From NCBI RefSeq assembly GCF_943193185.1, contig NZ_CALPDE010000004.1, positions 78,803 to 142,802 of the forward strand: a stretch of 64,000 nucleotides of DNA. The letters run 5' to 3'. Source of the DNA: Lactococcus ileimucosae (GTDB lineage Bacteria > Bacillota > Bacilli > Lactobacillales > Streptococcaceae). The notes below the pieces were generated by a model, which saw nothing but the letters and a program-made list of their open reading frames with translations, ran no database searches and had not been told where the DNA came from. The position numbers and the translations under genes are program-made. Shown here piece by piece: positions 20,051 through 26,327 of this stretch; position 1 is the stretch's first letter; each line of letters starts with the position of its first letter.

Positions 20051-20134
20051 CTACTTCCAATAAGGTGGGGGACACCATGTGGTTGATATCTCGCAAGCTC
20101 TAGGGAACAAGGAAAACATTTTTGCACGCTTCAT
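20051..20134 (-). CDS. Candidate RiPP precursor peptide 3 (MKRAK family)
   Basis: A 27-codon gene behind AAGGAGAAG. The peptide starts MKRAKMFSLFPRACEIS and ends TTWCPPPYWK; Cys14 is shared with the other three and a second Cys follows at 21. The part TTW-x2-PP-x-W is nearly the same as in peptide 2. It has its own promoter and terminator, so it is a separate transcription unit feeding the same downstream enzyme. Function as a modified peptide is inferred from context. Confidence 0.75.
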   Translation of the reverse strand: MKRAKMFSLFPRACEISTTWCPPPYWK

Positions 20135-20201
20135 GGTGGCTTCTCCTTCCTAATGGGTTTACAGACGTATGCTCTACAGCTCCCTGCATACCTCCTGCTC
20201 C

Positions 20202-20248
20202 ATTATCCGGTTTTAAATTGCAAATTTCAAGCTCTAAAAGGTGCACTG
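20202..20248 (-). promoter_or_regulatory. Promoter of peptide 3 with upstream box
   Basis: On the minus strand TTGAAA (20225-20230) and GATAAT (20202-20207) are 17 bases apart. The upstream box CAGTGCACCTTTTAGAGC (20231-20248) resembles those of peptides 2 and 4. Confidence 0.75.
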
Positions 20249-20360
20249 ATGCACATATTTATCCTAAAAAGTTCTGCTTCATTCCCTTTAGAAATAAAAT
20301 GTATTGCACAAAGAGATACTTTTTCTTCTTCCGTTAAAGAGAACTGGATAAACGACACTC

Positions 20361-20385
20361 AAAAAGAGTCTTATGTCAGACTCTT
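20361..20385 (-). terminator. Terminator of peptide 2
   Basis: On the minus strand AAGAGTC and GACTCTT pair around an 8-base loop and are followed by five Ts, 27 bases after the peptide 2 stop. Confidence 0.85.
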
Positions 20386-20411
20386 CCTTCAAAAGTATCA
20401 TAGAGCAACTG

Positions 20412-20498
20412 TCAAGACTTCCACATAGGTGGGTGATGCCATGTAGTCAAAATCGGGCATTCTCCAACGTCCAAGGCAAAAATTTTTGCACGTTTCAT
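20412..20498 (-). CDS. Candidate RiPP precursor peptide 2 (MKRAK family)
   Basis: A 28-codon gene with a strong AAAGGAGG site 6 bases before the ATG. The peptide starts MKRAKIFALDVGECPIL and ends TTWHHPPMWKS. It has the single conserved Cys14 followed by aromatic and proline residues, a plausible substrate for a radical SAM cross-linking enzyme. It has its own TTGAAA-N17-GATAAT promoter and its own terminator. Confidence 0.78.
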   Translation of the reverse strand: MKRAKIFALDVGECPILTTWHHPPMWKS

Positions 20499-20587
20499 AA
20501 CACTTCCTCCTTTCGTTTTAAATAAAAATGCTGGACACAAAACTTACTGTGTTTTATGATTTTTATCCCACATTTTCTATATCTGAC

Positions 20588-20634
20588 ATTATCAAACTTC
20601 AAACTCAAATTTTCAAGCCTCAAAAAGTTCACGA
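20588..20634 (-). promoter_or_regulatory. Promoter of peptide 2 with upstream box
   Basis: On the minus strand TTGAAA (20611-20616) and GATAAT (20588-20593) are 17 bases apart; the box TTCGTGAACTTTTTGAGGC lies directly upstream. The 5' leader is long, about 85 bases. Confidence 0.72.
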
Positions 20635-20814
20635 ATGCAAAATTTTAAAGCAGTAAAAGCTGTCAACCAAGGGCAGTTTATTTTTATATAAAGTGCTCAA
20701 AAAGAAACTTTTATAGTCTGTATATGCTATTTTTTCTAGCTGCTCGTCTGTGCGGGCTGGTATCTTCTTTTCCATAGCCAACTGCGCCCAGCAGAACTGA
20801 CTGAAATGCAAACT

Positions 20815-20839
20815 AAAAAAGAGCCTTGGCTGAGGCTCT
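20815..20839 (-). terminator. Terminator of peptide 1
   Basis: On the minus strand AGAGCCT and AGGCTCT pair around a 6-base loop and run into six Ts, 39 bases after the peptide 1 stop. Confidence 0.85.
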
Positions 20840-20877
20840 CTTGAAGTGTAATTTAATGACCAGTCTCTCTTGGAAAA

Positions 20878-20955
20878 TCAGAAAGGCTTGCTCGATATAT
20901 GATGCCAGAGCGGGCAGGCCTTAGGCTCTTGAGCACAAAGCTTTGCACGTTTCAT
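20878..20955 (-). CDS. Candidate RiPP precursor peptide 1 (MKRAK family, divergent core)
   Basis: A 25-codon gene with AAAGGAG 9 bases before the ATG. The peptide starts MKRAKLCAQEPKACPLW and ends HHISSKPF; it has Cys7 and the shared Cys14 but lacks the TTW/PP segment of peptides 2 and 3. It begins 63 bases after the stop of the secreted DUF6273 gene and could be read from that gene or from a possible promoter, TTGATA (21007-21012) N17 TAAATA (20984-20989). Confidence 0.72.
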   Translation of the reverse strand: MKRAKLCAQEPKACPLWHHISSKPF

Positions 20956-21018
20956 CTTCTCATCTCCTTTCTATTAAATGGTATATTTAAGCCAAGAGAC
21001 TCCAAATATCAATGCTCT

Positions 21019-21834
21019 TTATCTCAGATGGACAACAAGTGCAGGGACCACGGCGATACTTACCCATACCACGTAACCCCTGACATGGGAATCACGAGCA
21101 TAAAGCCCAGAAGCGGCATAGCTTTCCTCTGATGGAGAACGTAACCAGGACGATAGCACACCGTTATTATACAGCCTATTTCTGTAATCAATGGCAGCTC
21201 GAGTAATCGCTCCGTTATAATGGTCTGCGGGCCAGCCATGTTTCGGCTCAGCCAAATCACTACCACTCAGAAGAAAAGCGCGTTTGGAACCATGCGCGTG
21301 ATTCACTATCGTAGGATATGCACCTGGTCCAATAACATGTACGCGCCACGTATGTGTACTTATCCGCCCATCGGTATGAGACTTCCAACCCAGCTTTTTC
21401 ATATCTGTAAAGGTAGGATTGTTTAAATAAACAGGGACTACGGCTTTTTCATAGTCTGTTCCCTTAATCTTTTCCTGATACCATGTATCAATCTCCTTTT
21501 TAACAAAGCTATCTCTGTAGCCATCATTTAACCAACTTAAGCTGGACGTGGGATAATAGCCGTGATGTTCAAGCGAAAAAGGCGAGAAAGCAATAGCCTG
21601 AGTGGAGGCAATCATCACATTTCCCTCTCCCATGTCCTTTATCACACTCCATGTTTGATGCATGAAAGCTACAGTCCCGTCATGATTGTCGACAGGATAA
21701 AACTCAGCATCCGTTTCTGATGTTTTGATAAAACTGGAGGGCTGTCCTCTACTCATATGTCTAGCTTTAGCACTCTCCACTCCACAAAATACAGCTATCA
21801 CAACAAGTGAAGATATTATCATGAATTTGTACAT
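21019..21834 (-). CDS. Secreted DUF6273-like protein
   Basis: A 271-residue protein with a signal peptide (MYKFMIISSLVVIAVFCGVE). The body resembles the DUF6273 type of surface protein: near the N-terminus YPVDNHDGTVAFMHQTWSVI and, at the C-terminus, SSWLRSPSEESYAASGLYA followed by a VPAL motif. The protein at the right window edge and the pseudogene at 31 kb share this pattern. Function is unknown. AGGAGG precedes the ATG. It lies upstream of peptide 1 and divergent from the TetR gene, so it may belong to the peptide locus or be independent. Confidence 0.75.
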   Translation of the reverse strand: MYKFMIISSLVVIAVFCGVESAKARHMSRGQPSSFIKTSETDAEFYPVDNHDGTVAFMHQTWSVIKDMGEGNVMIASTQAIAFSPFSLEHHGYYPTSSLSWLNDGYRDSFVKKEIDTWYQEKIKGTDYEKAVVPVYLNNPTFTDMKKLGWKSHTDGRISTHTWRVHVIGPGAYPTIVNHAHGSKRAFLLSGSDLAEPKHGWPADHYNGAITRAAIDYRNRLYNNGVLSSWLRSPSEESYAASGLYARDSHVRGYVVWVSIAVVPALVVHLR

Positions 21835-22062
21835 TCTGTCTCCTCCTTATATTATATTTACTCTATTTATATCTTAAATTTTTCTAAATTTCCAACACAT
21901 AAAGTTTACGTTTTAAAAATATCTCAACATTTTATTTTACAAGCATTCTTGTTATTATAGTGTAAAGTTTCTGTTTTGTAACTTTTTAATTTCCAGAATT
22001 TATTTCTTTTACGTTTATGTGTGGTAAAATACATTTATGAAATATTTTTGGAGGTTATAAAT
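21835..22062. promoter_or_regulatory. Divergent control region between secreted DUF6273 gene and TetR gene
   Basis: On the minus strand TTACAA-N16-TATAAT ends near 21955 and a second possible promoter, TTGGAA-N18-TATAAA, lies closer to the gene. The palindrome ACAAGCATTCTTGT lies between them at about 21940-21953 and is a candidate operator for the adjacent TetR protein. No binding consensus is known, so this is inference. Confidence 0.4.
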
Positions 22063-22659
22063 ATGCCAAGAGGAACTCGAGAAAAAATTGTCAATGCTTT
22101 CTTTCGTTGTGCGAATAAACATCCCGATATTCATCACTTCACCATAGCCGAGATTGCTGAGGAAGCTGGTGTTAGTCGTCAGGCAATTCAGCGCAAGCAT
22201 TACAGGACTGTTGAAGAACTGATACTCGATATTCGTAGGCAGGTTAATGACAAGGTTAAGAAAGAACTTGACTTTCACTATCCAAAGGAAGGAATTTCAC
22301 CCTATCATGTTTTTGCAATGCACATCCTGCCTGTTATTTATGAATACAGAGATTGGCTAAAGGTGTTATGCACAACCTGCATGGACCCGCATTGGATGAA
22401 CTTCATTGAAACACAGTACAAAGAGTGGTTTTCGCCTTATTTGATTGAGGATGTGAGTAGAACAGGGTTTTCAAAGGACTTTGTGAAGAGCTTTATCGTA
22501 AAGGAAGTCTTAAGCATCGTTGCAAGCTGGCTTTCTGAAGATCTCCCTGAACCTCCTGTTTCTTTTTCTAGAAAATTTTTGTTGCTCACTTTAACTTCAG
22601 AAGAACTCTTTATCGCTCCCCAATACCACTACAAGGCCCCTGTAATTTGTAAAAAATAA
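22063..22659 (+). CDS. TetR-family transcriptional regulator
   Basis: The 198-residue protein has an N-terminal TetR helix-turn-helix: REKIVNAFFRCANKHPDIHH, then FTIAEIAEEAGVSRQAIQRK and HYRTVEELI. The C-terminal ligand domain is not recognised. The ATG at 22063 follows GGAGG; the frame is open 14 codons upstream without a ribosome site. It lies between the peptide locus and the toxin genes and is read toward the toxins, so it may control either. Its ligand is unknown. Confidence 0.85.
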   Translation: MPRGTREKIVNAFFRCANKHPDIHHFTIAEIAEEAGVSRQAIQRKHYRTVEELILDIRRQVNDKVKKELDFHYPKEGISPYHVFAMHILPVIYEYRDWLKVLCTTCMDPHWMNFIETQYKEWFSPYLIEDVSRTGFSKDFVKSFIVKEVLSIVASWLSEDLPEPPVSFSRKFLLLTLTSEELFIAPQYHYKAPVICKK

Positions 22660-22772
22660 TTCTACTAGATGCCCCTATATTTTAAGTAGAGCAAATCCCA
22701 AAGGATATGCCCTACCTAAAACATAAAGGAGGAATTTGAATGACACTTTTAAACCCATGAGCAAATAAAAGT

Positions 22773-22834
22773 GATACTGCTATTCCATGTTTTTGAAATA
22801 GATGTACCACACCGAAAAATCGGAGGTAATGAAA
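22773..22834 (+). promoter_or_regulatory. Conserved toxin leader, copy 1
   Basis: The sequence before toxin gene 1 is almost identical to that before genes 2 (23949-24011) and 3 (25153-25208). It includes CTATTCCATGTTTTTGAA and a 4-bp hairpin, CCGA-AAAA-TCGG, whose 3' arm overlaps the GGAGG ribosome binding site. A regulatory role is inferred from conservation. Confidence 0.6.
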
Positions 22835-23893
22835 ATGAAAAAAACGAAAGTGGCAATGGGGCTAGCTAGTTTGACACTACTTCTTGGAAGTAGCTTTGCT
22901 CCTCTAAAAACAGCCCATGCTGAAAGTTCGCAAATTATGCGGCAAGCAGGAAAAACAACGCAATCACAAATGGGAAATTTAAAGGACATACACAGTGATG
23001 TATACGCTTTGTTAAAGCGACTGTCCTTAGGGCTATCCGCTTACAGAGTCTCCCAAGGACTACTTGATTCTAAGTATCAAATCACTAAGGATAGCCCAGA
23101 TTATTGTAGCAATCCTCTAATCTTTCAGGTAACAAAAGAGCCTTCTTTTTATTTAATCCCTGACCTCAAAGCAGAAGATGCTGGAGACATGTCCACCAAT
23201 GTCACCACTTTTGACAACGATTCAGATGCTGCAATCATCTGCAGTACACCTAGCTTTTCCTACACAGGTACGGATACCACGACATCTACAAGTACGATGG
23301 GAGTAAATACTGGAATAGACACTACTGCTGGGATTAGTTTTCCTGGTGTTGGAGATACCAGCATCGTATTGTCTGTTCATTTCAACTTTTCAACCACAAA
23401 AAGTCAGACCACATCAACTACCATCAACTGGACCGTTCCACCAGAAAACATTTCCTTGAAACCTCACCATAAGATCCGTGTATACTGGATCTTGAAAAAC
23501 AGGACTGCGTCAGGAACTGCAGCTATGCGCGCAAGATACCGTGCTGTTATTCCTTTTGCCTATTATCCATTTTATCCGCCTGTAGAAGGTTATTCTCTTG
23601 GACGACTCATAAAGGATCCCTCTTTATTACCAGAAAACTACTGGAGTTCTTATACTGGTGAGTCTAGAGACCGCTGGCATCCCGTTACTCCTGACGATCC
23701 TGACTATGATCCTACTGATTTTGCAGAAGGCGGGTATTACGATGTTTCACAATCCACCTATACTGCAAAATACGGTACTGAAATGTATCTCCGTGTAGAT
23801 GACATTACATCTGGAGAAAACAAGGCAAAAACCATTGAGATTATCCATGTCCCCAACACCACAAGAAAAGTCCTTGGACAGCACACTGACTAA
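22835..23893 (+). CDS. Secreted ETX/MTX2-like pore-forming toxin homologue 1
   Basis: The 352-residue product has a signal peptide with cleavage at AHA-ES. The central domain carries the Ser/Thr-rich strand pattern of the epsilon-toxin/MTX2 branch of aerolysin-like toxins: CSTPSFSYTGTDTTTSTST, then an amphipathic insertion region with GISFPGVGDTSIVLSVHFNF and STTKSQTTSTTINWTVPPE, then KPHHKIRVYWILKN. In known members this region forms the beta barrel. The start ATG matches paralogues 2 and 3; upstream in-frame ATGs at 22829 and 22802 exist, the former also close behind GGAGG. Target cell and receptor are unknown, and activity is not shown. Confidence 0.8.
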   Translation: MKKTKVAMGLASLTLLLGSSFAPLKTAHAESSQIMRQAGKTTQSQMGNLKDIHSDVYALLKRLSLGLSAYRVSQGLLDSKYQITKDSPDYCSNPLIFQVTKEPSFYLIPDLKAEDAGDMSTNVTTFDNDSDAAIICSTPSFSYTGTDTTTSTSTMGVNTGIDTTAGISFPGVGDTSIVLSVHFNFSTTKSQTTSTTINWTVPPENISLKPHHKIRVYWILKNRTASGTAAMRARYRAVIPFAYYPFYPPVEGYSLGRLIKDPSLLPENYWSSYTGESRDRWHPVTPDDPDYDPTDFAEGGYYDVSQSTYTAKYGTEMYLRVDDITSGENKAKTIEIIHVPNTTRKVLGQHTD

Positions 23894-23948
23894 GGAGTTC
23901 TTCTATCACAGTTCACACTTGAATCCTATGATTCTGTGTACACTAAAG

Positions 23949-24011
23949 TGATACTGCTATTCCATGTTTTTGAAATAGATGTACCACACCGAAAAATCGG
24001 AGGTAAATAAA
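23949..24011 (+). promoter_or_regulatory. Conserved toxin leader, copy 2
   Basis: A nearly exact copy of the leader of toxin gene 1, with the same CCGA-AAAA-TCGG hairpin abutting GGAGG. It contains a remnant of the MYHTEKSE reading frame, which is not likely to be translated because it precedes the ribosome site. Confidence 0.6.
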
Positions 24012-25055
24012 ATGAAAAAGACAAAAATGGCAATGGGCTTAGCAGGCTTGACCCTCATCTTCGGAAGTAACTTTGCTTCTCTAGAAACAGCTTATGCTGA
24101 AAGCTCTCAAGTTATGCAGCAGTCAGGAAAAGTCACAAACACTTCTCAAAAGACTAACTTGAGAGAAATACAAGATATGTACACTTTCTTAAAGAAAGTA
24201 TCCGTAGGAATGTCAGCCTCCATGGTCGAACATGGATTACTCACACTGGATCATCAGATTACAAGATATGATGTCTTCAGTGAGCCGATGAATTTTTCAC
24301 TCGGGGAAAGATATCTCTTTGTGAACCATGACATCAAAACAGAAGATGGTGGAGATACCTCAACCAATGTCACTACTTTTGATAACAACTCAGATTCTGC
24401 AATCATATGCAGCACACCTAGCTTTTCCTATACAAGCACAGATACCACGACATCTACAAGTACGATGGGAGTCGATACTGGAATAGACAGTACAGCAAAT
24501 ATTGAATTTCCTGGTGTCGGTTCTGCCAGCGTTATGTTGTCTGTTCATTTCAACTTTTCAACCACAAAAAGTCAGACGAACTCAACTTCTATCAATTGGA
24601 CTGTGCCACCGGAAAACATTTCACTAAAACCCCACCATAAGATTCGTGTGTATTGGATTTTGAGAAACGTTACTGCAACAGGTACGGCAGCCATGCGTGA
24701 CAGATTTACTGCAGATATTCCTTATGGCGTCAATGTAGGCTCTTGGGGCTATACCAAGTTAGCTTACGGTCTTGGGTCTGTGATTGATAACAGTGCTTGG
24801 ATTACAAATGATTTCTGGAATACCTACGTGGGAGATGCTAGAGAAAAATGGCATTCCGTAGCTCCTGGCCCCGGATACCCAGAATCATCTACGGCAGATT
24901 ACGATCAGGATCAAGCAACTTTTACTGCAAAATATGGCACTGAAATGTATCTTCGAGTAGATGATATCACAGCAGGAGAGAACAAAGCAAAAACAGTTGC
25001 TGTTATTCCTGTACCTAATACCACAAGGAAAGTACTTGGACAACATGCTGGATAA
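24012..25055 (+). CDS. Secreted ETX/MTX2-like pore-forming toxin homologue 2
   Basis: The 347-residue paralogue of toxin 1 has a signal peptide ending AYA-ES and the same central blocks CSTPSFSYTSTDTTTSTST, FPGVGSASVMLSVHFNF, TINWTVPPE-type SINWTVPPENISLKP and the C-terminal NTTRKVLGQH. It differs most in the N-terminal third and between residues 245 and 295. Start chosen 7 bases after GGAGGTA, matching the paralogues. It probably arose by tandem duplication. Confidence 0.8.
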   Translation: MKKTKMAMGLAGLTLIFGSNFASLETAYAESSQVMQQSGKVTNTSQKTNLREIQDMYTFLKKVSVGMSASMVEHGLLTLDHQITRYDVFSEPMNFSLGERYLFVNHDIKTEDGGDTSTNVTTFDNNSDSAIICSTPSFSYTSTDTTTSTSTMGVDTGIDSTANIEFPGVGSASVMLSVHFNFSTTKSQTNSTSINWTVPPENISLKPHHKIRVYWILRNVTATGTAAMRDRFTADIPYGVNVGSWGYTKLAYGLGSVIDNSAWITNDFWNTYVGDAREKWHSVAPGPGYPESSTADYDQDQATFTAKYGTEMYLRVDDITAGENKAKTVAVIPVPNTTRKVLGQHAG

Positions 25056-25152
25056 GAAGAAGTCACTTAATCACTAACTGCTCTGGATGCTGTGTTCAAA
25101 AAATCAAGTTGTTAGAACAGAACTTTCAAACCAGTAAACAATTAAAAAATAA

Positions 25153-25208
25153 CGCTATTCCATGTTTTTGAAGTAGATATGCCACACCGAAAATCGGAGG
25201 TAATAAAA
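25153..25208 (+). promoter_or_regulatory. Conserved toxin leader, copy 3
   Basis: A third copy with a few changes. The hairpin stem CCGA/TCGG is kept while the loop is one base shorter, and GGAGG again overlaps the 3' arm. Confidence 0.6.
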
Positions 25209-26252
25209 ATGAAAAAAACAAAAGTAATAATGAGCATAGCGGCCCTAACCACAATCATAAGCAGTAGTTTCTCCTCTTTGGGAGTAGCTTACGCTGAAAG
25301 CTCCCAAATTCAACAACCAAGAAGGAATACCTATTCTTCACAAAAAAGTAACTTGCAAAACATAGAAAACATGTATGCTTTCTTAAAGCGGGTATCCTCA
25401 GGTCTATCCTCTAGCATGGTCAATCAGGGGCTTATCACTCCTGACCAACAGATTAGAAAAGACCATGAATCTGACAGTGATCCTGAAAATTTTTCTATGA
25501 TTAAAAGATATATTGCTGTAAACAGTGATATAAAAACAGAAGGTGGGGAAGACATCGCAGCTAATGTCACCTGCTTTGATAATGAGTCGGATACTCAGGC
25601 AGTGTTCAGTACGCCACGCTTTTCCTACACAAGTACGGATACTACTGAATCAACCAGCAATACAGAAATAGGTACTGGGATAGATGCCATCTCGAATATT
25701 AATTTCCCAGTTGACGGTTTTTCTAGTCTTATCTTATCCGTTCATTTCAACTTTTCAACCACAAAAACTCAGACAACTTCTACCTCTGTCAACTGGACTG
25801 TGTCCCCTCAAAACATTCCAGTAAAACCCCATCACAAAATTCAGGTCTATTGGATTTTGAAGAACATAAATGCAAGGGGAACCGTAGCCATGCGAGACAG
25901 ATACACTGCCGAAATTCCTTACGGAATCAATATAGGACCTTCATGGTTTGTCAAGTTATCCCATGGTCTTGGAGCTGTGATCGATAACACTTCTTGGCTG
26001 TCAAATGATGACTGGAACTCTTGTTTGGGTGATTCCAAAGGAAAATGGCACGCTGTAGCTCCTGAACCCGGACAACAAGAATCATCTACAGCGGATTACG
26101 ATCAGGATCAGGCAAGTTTTACCGCCAAATATGGGACTGAGATGTATCTCAAAATAGACGACATCACCTCAGGTCAGAACAATGCAAAAACAATTGCCGT
26201 TATCCCTGTACCTAATGCCACAAGGAAAGTCCTTGGGCAACATGTTGGATAA
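25209..26252 (+). CDS. Secreted ETX/MTX2-like pore-forming toxin homologue 3
   Basis: The 347-residue paralogue is the most divergent of the three. It has a signal peptide (MKKTKVIMSIAALTTIISSS, cleavage AYA-ES), FSTPRFSYTSTDTTESTSN, FPVDGFSSLILSVHFNF and SVNWTVSPQNIPVKPHHKI. The C-terminal half, including ESSTADYDQDQASFTAKYG, is very close to toxin 2. The gene is followed by a bidirectional terminator before the fructose operon. Confidence 0.8.
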   Translation: MKKTKVIMSIAALTTIISSSFSSLGVAYAESSQIQQPRRNTYSSQKSNLQNIENMYAFLKRVSSGLSSSMVNQGLITPDQQIRKDHESDSDPENFSMIKRYIAVNSDIKTEGGEDIAANVTCFDNESDTQAVFSTPRFSYTSTDTTESTSNTEIGTGIDAISNINFPVDGFSSLILSVHFNFSTTKTQTTSTSVNWTVSPQNIPVKPHHKIQVYWILKNINARGTVAMRDRYTAEIPYGINIGPSWFVKLSHGLGAVIDNTSWLSNDDWNSCLGDSKGKWHAVAPEPGQQESSTADYDQDQASFTAKYGTEMYLKIDDITSGQNNAKTIAVIPVPNATRKVLGQHVG

Positions 26253-26297
26253 ACAGTCAACACACTGTCATAAGTTTCTCTGAAAATCTGCGTAAAA

Positions 26298-26323
26298 AAA
26301 TCGGGTCATTTCTGACTCGATTT
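26298..26323. terminator. Bidirectional terminator between toxin 3 and fruA
   Basis: Arms 26298-26308 and 26313-26323 pair over 11 bp with one wobble and a TTTC loop, flanked by A- and T-runs. It serves the convergent toxin and fructose operons. Confidence 0.85.
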
Positions 26324-26327
26324 TATA

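Noticed and set aside
20153..20428. Plus-strand frame of 91 codons in the peptide region
   Set aside because: It runs antisense to peptide 3 regulatory DNA and through the peptide 2 terminator, lacks a ribosome site and has no recognisable features.
22741..22761. Six-codon frame MTLLNP behind a strong GGAGG upstream of toxin 1
   Set aside because: The matching sequence before toxin 3 lacks the start codon and the region is absent before toxin 2, so it is probably chance; kept only as a possible leader peptide.
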